From: Cryomorphaceae bacterium
GTDB lineage: Bacteria; Bacteroidota; Bacteroidia; Flavobacteriales; Schleiferiaceae
Length of the DNA: 64,000 bases
Direction of reading: 5' to 3'
NCBI GenBank assembly: GCA_021298655.1
Contig: JAJTFK010000005.1
Location: 62,001 to 126,000 of the forward strand
The translations under genes and the position numbers were made by a program. Of the stretch, positions 33,076 through 41,081 are shown piece by piece; the first letter of the stretch is position 1; each line of letters opens with the position of its first letter. The notes beneath the pieces are model-generated. The model did no database searches, was not told where the DNA came from, and saw nothing but the letters and a program-made list of their open reading frames with translations.

Positions 33076-34191
33076 TCAGGTTAGGTTTTTGGTTCCCCCG
33101 TACACGACGCCGTCGCATCCGTCGGCCTGGCCACCGGCATAGGAGCGCAGGACATTGGGTTCGCCGATCAGCCGCAGTAGGCCCAAGTAGGCAAAGGCCA
33201 GGGCCTCCTTGGATTCCAGTACCTCGCGGGATGCGACCTGCCACGTCCATTCGGGCGCGTGCTCGCTTATTCGTCGGATCAGGTCGCTGTTCCAGGCGCC
33301 GCCGCCGCTCAGCAGCGCGGTACCGTGGGGAGCCTTGGCCACCCGAAGGCCCTGGGCGATGCTCCACGCAATGTGCTCGGCGGCCGTGGCCAAGGCATCG
33401 GTGGGTTTCGGTGGGCGGATGGCGTTGAAGGCAGGCCAGAATTCCCGTTCCATCCATTCGCGTCCCAGGCTTTTGGGGAAGGGCGCCGAGTAGTAGGGGA
33501 GGCGGCAGATGGGTTGGAGCGCGGAACCCGCAACCTGGCCGGTGGCGGCGTGCTTGCCCTCGGGGTCGTACTCGAGTCCGAGTTCGGCGGCCAAGGGGTT
33601 GAGGAGGCCGTTGCAGGGCCCAAGGTCGCCGGCGCGGCGCAGGCCTTCGGAATCCGTCCACGAGGCATTGGAAAATCCGCCCAGGTTGAGGCAGACGGCG
33701 AAGTCGGCGAAGAGGTCGCGATCGGCTAAAGGAACGAGGGGCGCGCCCTGGCCGCCGCGGGCCACGCTTGCGCTCCGAAAGTCGCCAACCACCGGAATGG
33801 GGCTCGAATCAAAAACCGAGGCTTCGTGGCCAATTTGCGCGGTGATGCCGCGAGCGGGATCGTGTTCCACGGTATGGCCGTGGTGGGCAACGGCCTGGGC
33901 GCCGAAGGCGTGGCGGCGGTCAAAATCGGTCCATTGATCGCGGCACCACGCGGCAAAATCGAGGCTGGTTTGGGCGCGGACCGCTCCGCGTTCGCGGTAG
34001 GCCTTCGTTAGGCGTTCGGGCCATGGGGTTCCGCGGTAGGAAACGGTTTCAAAGGCCAAAATGGCCGCGGACCACCGTCCGTTTTGGAAGCGGAATTCCG
34101 CCCCGCAGAGGTCGAGGCCGTCGAGGGACGTGCCGGACATGACGCCGAGCACGCGGAAGGGGCCGTTTTGGGTCCAAATTGGGTGATGCAC
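33076..34191 (-). CDS. anmK: Anhydro-N-acetylmuramic acid kinase
   Basis: The GTG at 34191 gives 371 residues. The ATP-binding VLGVMSGTSLDGLDL near the N terminus is diagnostic of AnmK. LNLGGFSNASW, GPCNGLLNPLA and LLSGGGAWNSDLIRR follow in the usual order. It phosphorylates and opens 1,6-anhydro-MurNAc released by cell-wall turnover, making MurNAc-6-phosphate for recycling. A CACCTTTG box lies 4 nt before the start. It is divergent from the acyl-CoA dehydrogenase gene. Confidence 0.94.
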   Translation of the reverse strand: MHHPIWTQNGPFRVLGVMSGTSLDGLDLCGAEFRFQNGRWSAAILAFETVSYRGTPWPERLTKAYRERGAVRAQTSLDFAAWCRDQWTDFDRRHAFGAQAVAHHGHTVEHDPARGITAQIGHEASVFDSSPIPVVGDFRSASVARGGQGAPLVPLADRDLFADFAVCLNLGGFSNASWTDSEGLRRAGDLGPCNGLLNPLAAELGLEYDPEGKHAATGQVAGSALQPICRLPYYSAPFPKSLGREWMEREFWPAFNAIRPPKPTDALATAAEHIAWSIAQGLRVAKAPHGTALLSGGGAWNSDLIRRISEHAPEWTWQVASREVLESKEALAFAYLGLLRLIGEPNVLRSYAGGQADGCDGVVYGGTKNLT

Positions 34192-34195
34192 CGAA

Positions 34196-34203
34196 CAAAG
34201 GTG
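34196..34203 (-). promoter_or_regulatory. Candidate -7 box of anmK
   Basis: CACCTTTG on the minus strand (one mismatch to TAnnTTTG) ends 4 nt before the GTG at 34191. Confidence 0.45.
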
Positions 34204-34217
34204 GGGCCTGCGCGTGT

Positions 34218-34240
34218 TATTTTTGCGTCCTCAACCTTTG
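34218..34240 (+). promoter_or_regulatory. Two candidate -7 boxes of the acyl-CoA dehydrogenase gene
   Basis: An exact box TATTTTTG lies at 34218-34225, 20 nt before the ATG. A second, AACCTTTG (one mismatch), lies at 34233-34240, 5 nt before it. Either could serve; the second has the spacing seen before many other genes in the window. Confidence 0.45.
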
Positions 34241-34245
34241 ACATC

Positions 34246-35400
34246 ATGCATTTTCAGCTTACCGAGGAACACCTCATGATCCAGCAGGCTGCCCGCGACT
34301 TTGCGCGCGCGGAGCTGCTTTCCGGCGTAATCGAGCGCGACGACCACCAAAAGTTTCCGGCGGATGCCGTTCGCAAAATGGGCGAGCTCGGCTTTATGGG
34401 CATGATGGTGTCGCCGGAGTACCAGGGCAGCGGAATGGATACGATTTCCTATGTGCTGGCCATGGAAGAAATTTCGAAGATTGACGCTTCGGCGTCGGTC
34501 GCCATGAGCGTCAACAATTCCCTGGTTTGCTGGGGACTCGAGAAGTTTGGCACGCCCGAACAAAAGGAAAAATACCTCAAGCCCCTGGCGTCGGGCCAGA
34601 TCATTGGCGCCTTTTGCTTGAGCGAGCCCGAGGCCGGTTCCGATGCGACCTCGCAGAAGACCACCGCCGTGGACATGGGCGACCACTACCTGCTCAACGG
34701 CACCAAAAACTGGATTACGAACGGCAATTCCGCCAGCGTGTACCTCGTGATTGCGCAAACGGATGTGGCCAAGGGCCACCGCGGAATCAACGCGCTGATT
34801 GTCGAGAAGGGCATGCCCGGGTTCATGGTGGGAAAGAAGGAAGACAAGATGGGTATTCGCGGCAGCGACACCCACTCGCTGATGTTTACCGACGTGAAGG
34901 TTCCGAAGGAAAACCGCATCGGCGAAGACGGTTTTGGATTCAAGTTCGCGATGAAGACCCTGAGCGGTGGACGCATCGGCATTGCGGCCCAGGCCCTGGG
35001 CATCGCGAGCGGCGCCCTCGAGCTCGCTTCGAAGTACGCCACCGAGCGCAAGTCGTTTGGCAAGCCCATCGGCGAGCACCAGGGCGTGGCGTTCAAGCTG
35101 GCCGACATGGCGACCAAGGTCGAGGCCGCGCGATTGCTCGTGCTGAAGTCGGCGTGGCTCAAGGACCAAGGCATGCCCTTCGACAAAGAGTCGGCGATGG
35201 CCAAGCTCTATGCCTCGGAGGTGGCTATGGAGGTCACGACGGAGGCGGTACAAATTCACGGTGGCTACGGGTTTGTGAAGGAGTACCACGTGGAGCGCCT
35301 GATGCGCGACGCCAAGATCACCCAGATTTACGAGGGCACGAGCGAAATCCAACGCATCGTGATTTCGCGGGCGGTGCTCAACGAGGCGGCGGGAATCTAG
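34246..35400 (+). CDS. Acyl-CoA dehydrogenase (short-chain type)
   Basis: The 384-residue flavoprotein begins MHFQLTEEHLMIQQAARDFA. It contains CLSEPEAGSDATS and NGTKNWITNG (FAD- and substrate-binding signatures), then GGRIGIAAQALGIASGALE. Near the C terminus IYEGTSEIQR carries the catalytic base E363. Position of the base and overall length fit short- or branched-chain acyl-CoA dehydrogenases such as butyryl-CoA dehydrogenase; exact chain length is not determined. It introduces the trans-2 double bond in beta-oxidation. A strong bidirectional terminator follows 37 bp after the stop. Confidence 0.92.
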   Translation: MHFQLTEEHLMIQQAARDFARAELLSGVIERDDHQKFPADAVRKMGELGFMGMMVSPEYQGSGMDTISYVLAMEEISKIDASASVAMSVNNSLVCWGLEKFGTPEQKEKYLKPLASGQIIGAFCLSEPEAGSDATSQKTTAVDMGDHYLLNGTKNWITNGNSASVYLVIAQTDVAKGHRGINALIVEKGMPGFMVGKKEDKMGIRGSDTHSLMFTDVKVPKENRIGEDGFGFKFAMKTLSGGRIGIAAQALGIASGALELASKYATERKSFGKPIGEHQGVAFKLADMATKVEAARLLVLKSAWLKDQGMPFDKESAMAKLYASEVAMEVTTEAVQIHGGYGFVKEYHVERLMRDAKITQIYEGTSEIQRIVISRAVLNEAAGI

Positions 35401-35437
35401 GTGTTCGCTGTGCGCCGAAGCGCCGAATAAAAAAGGA

Positions 35438-35463
35438 AAACCCCGGGCGCGAGCCCGGGGTTT
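35438..35463. terminator. Bidirectional rho-independent terminator
   Basis: An 11-bp perfect stem, AAACCCCGGGC with GCCCGGGGTTT, encloses the loop GCGA. A/T-rich runs flank both sides. It sits between the convergent acyl-CoA dehydrogenase and ompH genes and can serve both. Confidence 0.85.
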
Positions 35464-35491
35464 CTTTATTGAAGGTAGATTTAGCCGGGAA

Positions 35492-36064
35492 TCACTTCTT
35501 GGCGGCTGCCTCTTCTTTGGGTTCCGGCTTCGGGAGTTTGTTGAGGTACTCGGCCAGCTTGGTCGTGTAGTCCAGGGCTTCGCTGCCGTAGAGCACGTTG
35601 GTTTCGTAAATCAGCACCAGGTCGATTTCTTCTTCGCCCTTCATGGCTTCAATGGCCTTGTCGACCTGTTCCTTGACGGTTTCGTTGATGGCCAGCTCCA
35701 TTTGCTGCAGTTCGCCGCCCTTTTGCTGCTCGAGCATCTGGTAGGTGTTCTGAATGCGCTGAAAATCCATTTGGGCTCGCTCGAGTTCCACCTTGCTCAG
35801 GCTGGGAGCGGCACGCTGCAGCACGTCGTACTCGGCCTGCAGGTTTTGCTGCCCGCGCACGAGTTCGGCCTCGGCCTTTTTGGCGGCGTCTTCGTACTTC
35901 GCCGACATTTCTTTGTGGTACTCGTACAGGTTGACGAGGCTGTCGAGCCGCACGTAGACGATGCGCGCACCGCCTTCGCTCACCGGCGCGGAACCGTTAG
36001 ACTGGCACGAAACAGCGCCAAGGGCCAGCAGGGCCGCGGCAGATAGGGCAATGATTTTTTTCAT
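35492..36064 (-). CDS. OmpH/Skp-family periplasmic chaperone
   Basis: The 190-residue protein has a lipoprotein-like signal (LALGAVSC). It continues into IVYVRLDSLVNLYEYHKEM, the usual start of the OmpH/Skp domain, and then a long coiled coil of charged helices (about 45-140) typical of the chaperone's tentacles. A lysine/glutamate/alanine-rich tail ends it. It should hold unfolded outer-membrane proteins in the periplasm, for which this window has many clients. The signal suggests it may be lipid-anchored, unlike E. coli Skp. Confidence 0.85.
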   Translation of the reverse strand: MKKIIALSAAALLALGAVSCQSNGSAPVSEGGARIVYVRLDSLVNLYEYHKEMSAKYEDAAKKAEAELVRGQQNLQAEYDVLQRAAPSLSKVELERAQMDFQRIQNTYQMLEQQKGGELQQMELAINETVKEQVDKAIEAMKGEEEIDLVLIYETNVLYGSEALDYTTKLAEYLNKLPKPEPKEEAAAKK

Positions 36065-36069
36065 GGCGG

Positions 36070-36077
36070 TGAAGGTA
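36070..36077 (-). promoter_or_regulatory. Possible -7 box of ompH
   Basis: TACCTTCA on the minus strand (two mismatches to TAnnTTTG) ends 5 nt before the ompH ATG. It lies inside the 16-bp gap after hutU, so ompH may also be read from the hutU transcript. Confidence 0.3.
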
Positions 36078-36080
36078 GGA

Positions 36081-38087
36081 TTAAAAATGTTCGGCTGCCA
36101 CGCGGTCGATGAGTGAATCGTCGGCCAGTGCGGGCAGGGTGACGCGAAGCCCGGAACTGCGCTCGAGTTCGCGGCGAATGGCCGTGAGGGCCTCGGCGTT
36201 CCGCGCCCAGGCACGGCGGGCAATCCCGTTGTTTACGTCGTAAAACAGCATGCGTTCGAGCTTGGTATCGGCTTCGGCGCTGCCGTCGAGCAGCATGCCA
36301 AACCCGCCGTTGATGACCTCGCCCCAGCCCACGCCGCCGCCGTTGTGCAGCGAAACCCAGGTTGCGCCGCGAAAGCTGTCGCCGATGGCGTTGTGAACGG
36401 CCATGTCGGCGGTGAAGCGCGACCCGTCGTAAATGTTGGAGGTTTCGCGGTAGGGCGAATCGGTGCCGCTTACGTCGTGGTGGTCGCGTCCGAGGACCAC
36501 GGGACCCAGCTCGCCCCGGCCAATGGCTTGGTTGAAGGCTCGGGCGATGGCGATGCGGCCCACGCTGTCGGCGTAGAGGATTCGCGCCTGGGAGCCCACC
36601 ACCAGGCGGTTTTGCTCGGCCTGCTCGATCCAGCGAAGGTTGTCTTCCATCTGCAGGCGGATGTCGTCGGGCGCCGCTGCGGCCAGGGCGCGAAGCACGT
36701 CGGCGGCGATGCGGTCGGTGGCGCGCAGGTCGTCGGCGGAACCGCTGGCGCAGACCCAGCGGAACGGGCCAAATCCGTAATCGAAGCACATGGGCCCGAG
36801 GATGTCCTGAACGTAGCTCGGGTAGCTGAAGTCGAGGCCGTTCTCGGCCAGTACTTCGGCGCCGGCCCGGCTGGATTCGAGCAAAAACGCGTTGCCGTAG
36901 TCAAAAAAGTACATGCCGCGGGCGTGCAGCGTGTTGACGGCCGCGACGTGGCGACGCAAGGTGGCCTGTACTTCGGTGCGGAATCGCTCCGGATTTTCGG
37001 CCATCAGTCGGTTGGATTCTTCGTAGCTGAAGCCTTGCGGGTAGTAGCCTCCCGCCCAGGGGTTGTGCAGCGACGTTTGGTCCGATCCCAGGTCCACGTG
37101 GACGTTGCGGGCGACGAGGCGCTCCCACAGGTCCACGGTGTTGCCGACAAAGGCGATGGACGTGTTGCCCTGTACCGCTTGGGCGGCCAGCGCGAGGTCG
37201 ATGGCTTCGTCGGCCGAGTAGGTCAGGCGGTCCACCCAGCCTTGGGCGTGTCGCTTTTCGGCGGCGGCGGCGTTGATTTCGCTGGTGATGCTGACCAGCC
37301 CTGCGATCGAGGCCGCTTTGGGCTGCGCGCCGCTCATTCCGCCCAGTCCGGCGGTGACGAAGAGCTTGCCCTCGAGCGGACCCTTGGTGAACTTGCGGGC
37401 CGCGTTCATTACGGTGATCGTGGTTCCGTGCACGATGCCTTGGGGGCCGATGTACATGTAGCTGCCGGCGGTCATTTGGCCGTACTGGCTGACGCCCAGC
37501 GCATTAAACTTCTCCCAGTCGTCGGGCTTCGAGTAGTTCGGGATGACCATGCCGTTGGTGACCACCGCGCGCGGAGCCTGCGGCGACGACGGAAAAAGCC
37601 CTTGGGGGTGCCCCGAGTGCATGTGCAGCGTCTGGTCCTCGGTCATGGTGGCCAGGTACTGCATCGTGAGCAGGTATTGGGCCCAGTTTTGGAAGACGGC
37701 GCCGTTTCCGCCGTAGGTAATTAACTCGTGGGGGTGCTGGGCCACCGCCGGATCCAGGTTGTTTTGGATCATCAGCATAATCGCGGCAGCCTGCGGCGTG
37801 CGCGCCGGGTAGTCGCCAATCGGCCGGGCGTGCATTGCGTAGGTTGGGCGGAACCGGTACATGTAGATTCGGCCGTAGCGGCGGAGTTCCTCGGCGAATT
37901 CCGGAGCCAAAACCTCGTGGTGGCGCGGTTCGAAGTAGCGCAGCGCGTTGCGCAGGGCGAGTTTTTTCTCGTCGGAACTCAAGATGTCCTTGCGCACCGG
38001 AGCATGCGAAACCTGGGGATCGATGCCGGGGTGGACGGGCAGTTCTGCCGGGATTCCGGCCAAAATGGATTCAGCGAAGGAGTGCAT
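36081..38087 (-). CDS. hutU: Urocanate hydratase
   Basis: The 668-residue protein (start ATG 38087) is of the longer urocanase type. Recognisable stretches are MYRFRPTYAMHARPIGDYPA, LITYGGNGAVFQNW, TMHSGHP-like LHMHSGHPQGLFPS, QMTAGSYMYIGPQGIVHGT and the NAD-binding GLGGMSGAQPKAA. It converts urocanate to imidazolone propionate in histidine breakdown. The other hut genes are absent from the window. A GACCTTTG box lies 4 nt before the start. Confidence 0.93.
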   Translation of the reverse strand: MHSFAESILAGIPAELPVHPGIDPQVSHAPVRKDILSSDEKKLALRNALRYFEPRHHEVLAPEFAEELRRYGRIYMYRFRPTYAMHARPIGDYPARTPQAAAIMLMIQNNLDPAVAQHPHELITYGGNGAVFQNWAQYLLTMQYLATMTEDQTLHMHSGHPQGLFPSSPQAPRAVVTNGMVIPNYSKPDDWEKFNALGVSQYGQMTAGSYMYIGPQGIVHGTTITVMNAARKFTKGPLEGKLFVTAGLGGMSGAQPKAASIAGLVSITSEINAAAAEKRHAQGWVDRLTYSADEAIDLALAAQAVQGNTSIAFVGNTVDLWERLVARNVHVDLGSDQTSLHNPWAGGYYPQGFSYEESNRLMAENPERFRTEVQATLRRHVAAVNTLHARGMYFFDYGNAFLLESSRAGAEVLAENGLDFSYPSYVQDILGPMCFDYGFGPFRWVCASGSADDLRATDRIAADVLRALAAAAPDDIRLQMEDNLRWIEQAEQNRLVVGSQARILYADSVGRIAIARAFNQAIGRGELGPVVLGRDHHDVSGTDSPYRETSNIYDGSRFTADMAVHNAIGDSFRGATWVSLHNGGGVGWGEVINGGFGMLLDGSAEADTKLERMLFYDVNNGIARRAWARNAEALTAIRRELERSSGLRVTLPALADDSLIDRVAAEHF

Positions 38088-38091
38088 GGCG

Positions 38092-38099
38092 CAAAGGTC
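38092..38099 (-). promoter_or_regulatory. Candidate -7 box of hutU
   Basis: GACCTTTG on the minus strand (one mismatch) ends 4 nt before the hutU ATG. Confidence 0.45.
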
Positions 38100-38147
38100 G
38101 GGCAAAGCGGCCTAGAGTTGGCGCCGCACCCCGGGGTGAAGCGGCAC

Positions 38148-39329
38148 TTATTTGGGTGTCGCGGTCCCTTTGGGCTCGGTTTGGGCCGGACTCGAAGCGG
38201 TCCACGGCATCCACCGGAGCGTCCAGCGCGCCTGCTCCCCGTCGTCTTCGCGCAGGGTCCAGAGGTCGCCGCCTTGGCCGCGAAGCAAGTCCGCTTGAAC
38301 AAAGTCTCCGTCGATGGCCACCGGTTCGAGGCGGAACACCACACTCCGCGCAAAACGCAGCGTGTCGTCGGTGCTGACCCAAACGCTTCCGTAGGATTTG
38401 GTGTACCGGTACGGTGGGTAGGCGCTGGTCCACCGGTCGGTGACCGAATCAAGGTGGGTCCAGTGGGCGAGGTAGTGGCTGCTGTCGGCCCACTGCTGCC
38501 ACGAGGCCAAAACAAAGGGTGCTCGGCGCACATAGGTTCGCCATGCGCCCTGTCCGGAACCGAGGGTTTCGAGTTCGCGCTCGTCGTCGGTAAAGCCAAT
38601 GGAATTGCCCGCTACCGATACACAGCTGCTGTCTACGGGCGGAAGCATCACGGTTCCACGGGATTTCAGCGGGGCGGCCACGCTGTCGGGGTAGGTGATT
38701 TCTTCGCTGCGCAGGCTGCGGGGGCCGGACCACGTAAAGGTTAGGGCCTGGGGCGCACCAAATTGCGCCGCGGCATCGGAACCCATCGAAATTCCGCCCT
38801 CGGGCAGCTGCTGGAGCAGGAATTCGCTGGCGCTGTCGAGCCGGGCCGGCGCCTGGGCGCGCCGGAGTACTTCCTCAAGCAGCAGGTCGCTGGTGGTAAT
38901 CCACAGAAAATCGTCGCTGCTGGCCGCTGCCCAGCCGTCGCCTTCGTACAAGCTGGTGCCGTTGTAGGTGCGCACCTCGTAGGGTTGCCGAAGTTGGTTG
39001 GGGGACCAGGATCCGCGGGGCGCCGTCAGCATCCACGAACGGCCAAACTCGCCGGTGCGGTGCACGCTGAGCAGGGCCCGGCCTTCCGTCCATTGGCTTT
39101 GGGCCGAATGGATGATTTTCAGGTCGCGGTAGGCCTCGCCCAAGCTGTCCAGGAGTCCGGCTTGCGCGCTGGCGCCCGCCATCGATGGCACGTCGGCTAC
39201 CCACAAGGCATTGCCGGCCATTCCCGGGCCCATGGGGTGGTTGCTGGTGGGTTCGGTGGCGCAGGACGCCGCAGCCAAGGCGGCGATGGCGGCGAGGGCA
39301 ACCCGCAGGTTGGGGCGGTTCCAGTTCAT
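38148..39329 (-). CDS. Lipoprotein of unknown function
   Basis: The ATG at 39329 is chosen because it overlaps the rnhB stop (ATGA) and gives a lipoprotein signal with lipobox AAASC near residue 23; the product has 393 residues. The mature chain mixes helices and strands with repeated Trp and Ser (GSWSPNQLRQPYEV, GYTRYTKSYGSVWVS-like region near 320). It shows no motif I can name. It should be anchored in the outer or inner membrane facing the periplasm. It is the last gene of a short operon after the GT4 and rnhB genes. Confidence 0.6.
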   Translation of the reverse strand: MNWNRPNLRVALAAIAALAAASCATEPTSNHPMGPGMAGNALWVADVPSMAGASAQAGLLDSLGEAYRDLKIIHSAQSQWTEGRALLSVHRTGEFGRSWMLTAPRGSWSPNQLRQPYEVRTYNGTSLYEGDGWAAASSDDFLWITTSDLLLEEVLRRAQAPARLDSASEFLLQQLPEGGISMGSDAAAQFGAPQALTFTWSGPRSLRSEEITYPDSVAAPLKSRGTVMLPPVDSSCVSVAGNSIGFTDDERELETLGSGQGAWRTYVRRAPFVLASWQQWADSSHYLAHWTHLDSVTDRWTSAYPPYRYTKSYGSVWVSTDDTLRFARSVVFRLEPVAIDGDFVQADLLRGQGGDLWTLREDDGEQARWTLRWMPWTASSPAQTEPKGTATPK

Positions 39330-39904
39330 AAATTGAGGCGAAGTTGGCTTGGTTTCCATGCAAAACTACGTCGGTGCCAGGTGCAGGCACCGTGCGCCTC
39401 AAGGGCGGACCGGTGGCCTTGGCTGGGGTAGCCCATGTTTTGGTTCCACCCGTAGTACGGAAAGTCCGCGTGCAGCCCCCGCATGATGTGGTCGCGCTCG
39501 GTCTTGGCGAAAATGGAGGCGGCCGAAATGGCCGCGAAGCGCGCGTCGCCCTTGACCTCGCAGCGGTGCTCGATGCCGGGGTAGGCTTTGAAGCGGTTGC
39601 CGTCGATCAGCAGCAGCGCGGGAGCCGGGTCGAGCTGGGCAATGGCCCGGTGCATGGCGAGGTAGGTGGCTTGGAGAATGTTCACTTCGTCAATTTCAGC
39701 TGGACTCGCGCTGCCAACCGCCCAGTGCCCGGAAGGCAGCAGGTCTTCGAGTTCGCCGCGCAGGCGTTCGCGCTGGGTGGCACTCAGTTTTTTGGAGTCG
39801 GTCAGTCCCTCGAGGCGGTAGTTCGGCGACCACAGTACGGCCGCGGCCACCACGGGGCCGGCTAGGCAACCGCGACCTGCTTCGTCTACGCCGGCCGTAT
39901 TCAC
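39326..39904 (-). CDS. rnhB: Ribonuclease HII
   Basis: The GTG at 39904 overlaps the upstream glycosyltransferase stop (GTGA). The 192-residue product begins with the signature AGVDEAGRGCLAGPVVAAAV, whose Asp-Glu pair binds metal. LTDSKKLSATQRERL and LLLIDGNRF (third Asp) follow, then SAASIFAKTERDHIM. It removes ribonucleotides from RNA-DNA hybrids in the cytoplasm. Its neighbours are unrelated in function, so the coupling is probably only positional. Confidence 0.94.
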   Translation of the reverse strand: MNTAGVDEAGRGCLAGPVVAAAVLWSPNYRLEGLTDSKKLSATQRERLRGELEDLLPSGHWAVGSASPAEIDEVNILQATYLAMHRAIAQLDPAPALLLIDGNRFKAYPGIEHRCEVKGDARFAAISAASIFAKTERDHIMRGLHADFPYYGWNQNMGYPSQGHRSALEAHGACTWHRRSFAWKPSQLRLNL

Positions 39905-41055
39905 GGGTTCGGGTTCAAGGTTTGAAGCGTTTGCCGCACGACCTCGGCGCTGCGGTCCCACGAAAAATGCGTAGCCCGTTCCAGTCCGCGAGCGATCCAG
40001 GGGGCTGGGTCCTCGGTGGCGGCGCGGTGCAGCAGGTTGACCCATTCGTCCACCGAGTCGGGGTTCGCGTACCGTGCCGCCTCGCCCGCGATTTCGGGCA
40101 TGCAGCTGGCGTTGCTGCTCAGAACGGGGCAGCCCGAGGCCATGGCTTCAACCAAGGGAATGCCAAATCCTTCAAAGCGCGAAGGGAAGGCGAAGGCAAG
40201 GGCGCCTGCGTACAGCGCGTTGAGTTCGCCCCCCTCGGCGCGGCCGGCCCAAACCACGCGGGGTCCCGACGTTCGGGCTAGGGCTTCGAGCTCGGCGTCT
40301 CGGTGGAGGGGGTTGCCGACCAAGACCAGGCGCTCGGCCCGCTCCGGGAAGCGTTCGCAATAGGTATTAAAGGCTCGAATCAGGGTGGCGACGTTTTTGC
40401 GCGGCGTAAAGGCTCCGACAAACAAAAAGTAGGGGAATCCGCCGGCCCAGCGCATTTGGGCGGCGGGCGCGGAATCCGGCATGGCCTCAAAAGCTTGCTG
40501 GGGCGCGTTGGGGGCCACCACGATTTGGGCGGGGTTTATTCCGTAGGTCGCGGCTAAGTCCTCCTTCGAGGTCTCCGAAACGGTCAGGAGCACGTCGGCC
40601 TCGCGCGCGCTCCGCGACACCACCCGCCGGTAGTAGCTGCCCACCCGCGGCGGAATGCCCTCGGGTTGGTGCACGAAATTCAGGTCGTGCACGGTCACGG
40701 CCAGGCGAAGGGATTCGAGTCCGACCCGCTTCAGCGCGGTGCGCGACGGCAAGAGTCCGTCCGGCGACCAGTAGGCGTCGGCCTTGATGCGCCTCAGGGC
40801 CGAGGGTACCGAGCGCTCGTTCCACAGCGTCCAAAGCCAAGGGTGCCGCGCGGGCCAGCCCACGACGTGCGGTACCGCACCGGGGTAGTTAACGCCGTCG
40901 ACGCGGCGATCCATGAACAGGTGCACTTCCCAGTTCGGGGTGCTGCAGAGCCGTTCGAGCAGCCGGTGGCTGTACCAGCCCGTGCCCTCAAGGGATCCGG
41001 GGAGCAGCCAGCGGGCGTTGACCGCCAAGCGAAAGGGTCGGGGGGCATGCGCCAT
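39901..41055 (-). CDS. Glycosyltransferase family 4
   Basis: The 384-residue protein has the GT-B fold pattern. The N-terminal domain carries LRLAVTVHDLNFVHQPEGIP and LLTVSETSKEDL. The C-terminal donor-binding domain has FLFVGAFTPRKNVATLIRAF and PSRFEGFGIPLVEAMASGCPVL, the EX7E motif of retaining GT4 enzymes. It probably transfers a sugar from a nucleotide donor during surface polysaccharide synthesis, given the divergent flippase, sulfotransferase and Wzz/polymerase genes next to it. A perfect box TACTTTTG lies 5 nt before the ATG. Confidence 0.9.
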   Translation of the reverse strand: MAHAPRPFRLAVNARWLLPGSLEGTGWYSHRLLERLCSTPNWEVHLFMDRRVDGVNYPGAVPHVVGWPARHPWLWTLWNERSVPSALRRIKADAYWSPDGLLPSRTALKRVGLESLRLAVTVHDLNFVHQPEGIPPRVGSYYRRVVSRSAREADVLLTVSETSKEDLAATYGINPAQIVVAPNAPQQAFEAMPDSAPAAQMRWAGGFPYFLFVGAFTPRKNVATLIRAFNTYCERFPERAERLVLVGNPLHRDAELEALARTSGPRVVWAGRAEGGELNALYAGALAFAFPSRFEGFGIPLVEAMASGCPVLSSNASCMPEIAGEAARYANPDSVDEWVNLLHRAATEDPAPWIARGLERATHFSWDRSAEVVRQTLQTLNPNP

Positions 41056-41060
41056 GCCGC

Positions 41061-41068
41061 CAAAAGTA
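41061..41068 (-). promoter_or_regulatory. -7 box of the GT4 operon
   Basis: TACTTTTG on the minus strand matches TAnnTTTG exactly and ends 5 nt before the GT4 ATG at 41055. Confidence 0.6.
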
Positions 41069-41069
41069 T

Positions 41070-41077
41070 GACCTTTG
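41070..41077 (+). promoter_or_regulatory. Candidate -7 box of the flippase gene
   Basis: GACCTTTG (one mismatch) ends 4 nt before the flippase ATG at 41082. It lies 1 bp from the GT4 box on the opposite strand, so the divergent promoters overlap. Confidence 0.45.
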
Positions 41078-41081
41078 CGCC

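Noticed and set aside
36345-37724. A 459-residue plus-strand frame across hutU
   Set aside because: Urocanate hydratase on the minus strand is unambiguous; this frame is its shadow.
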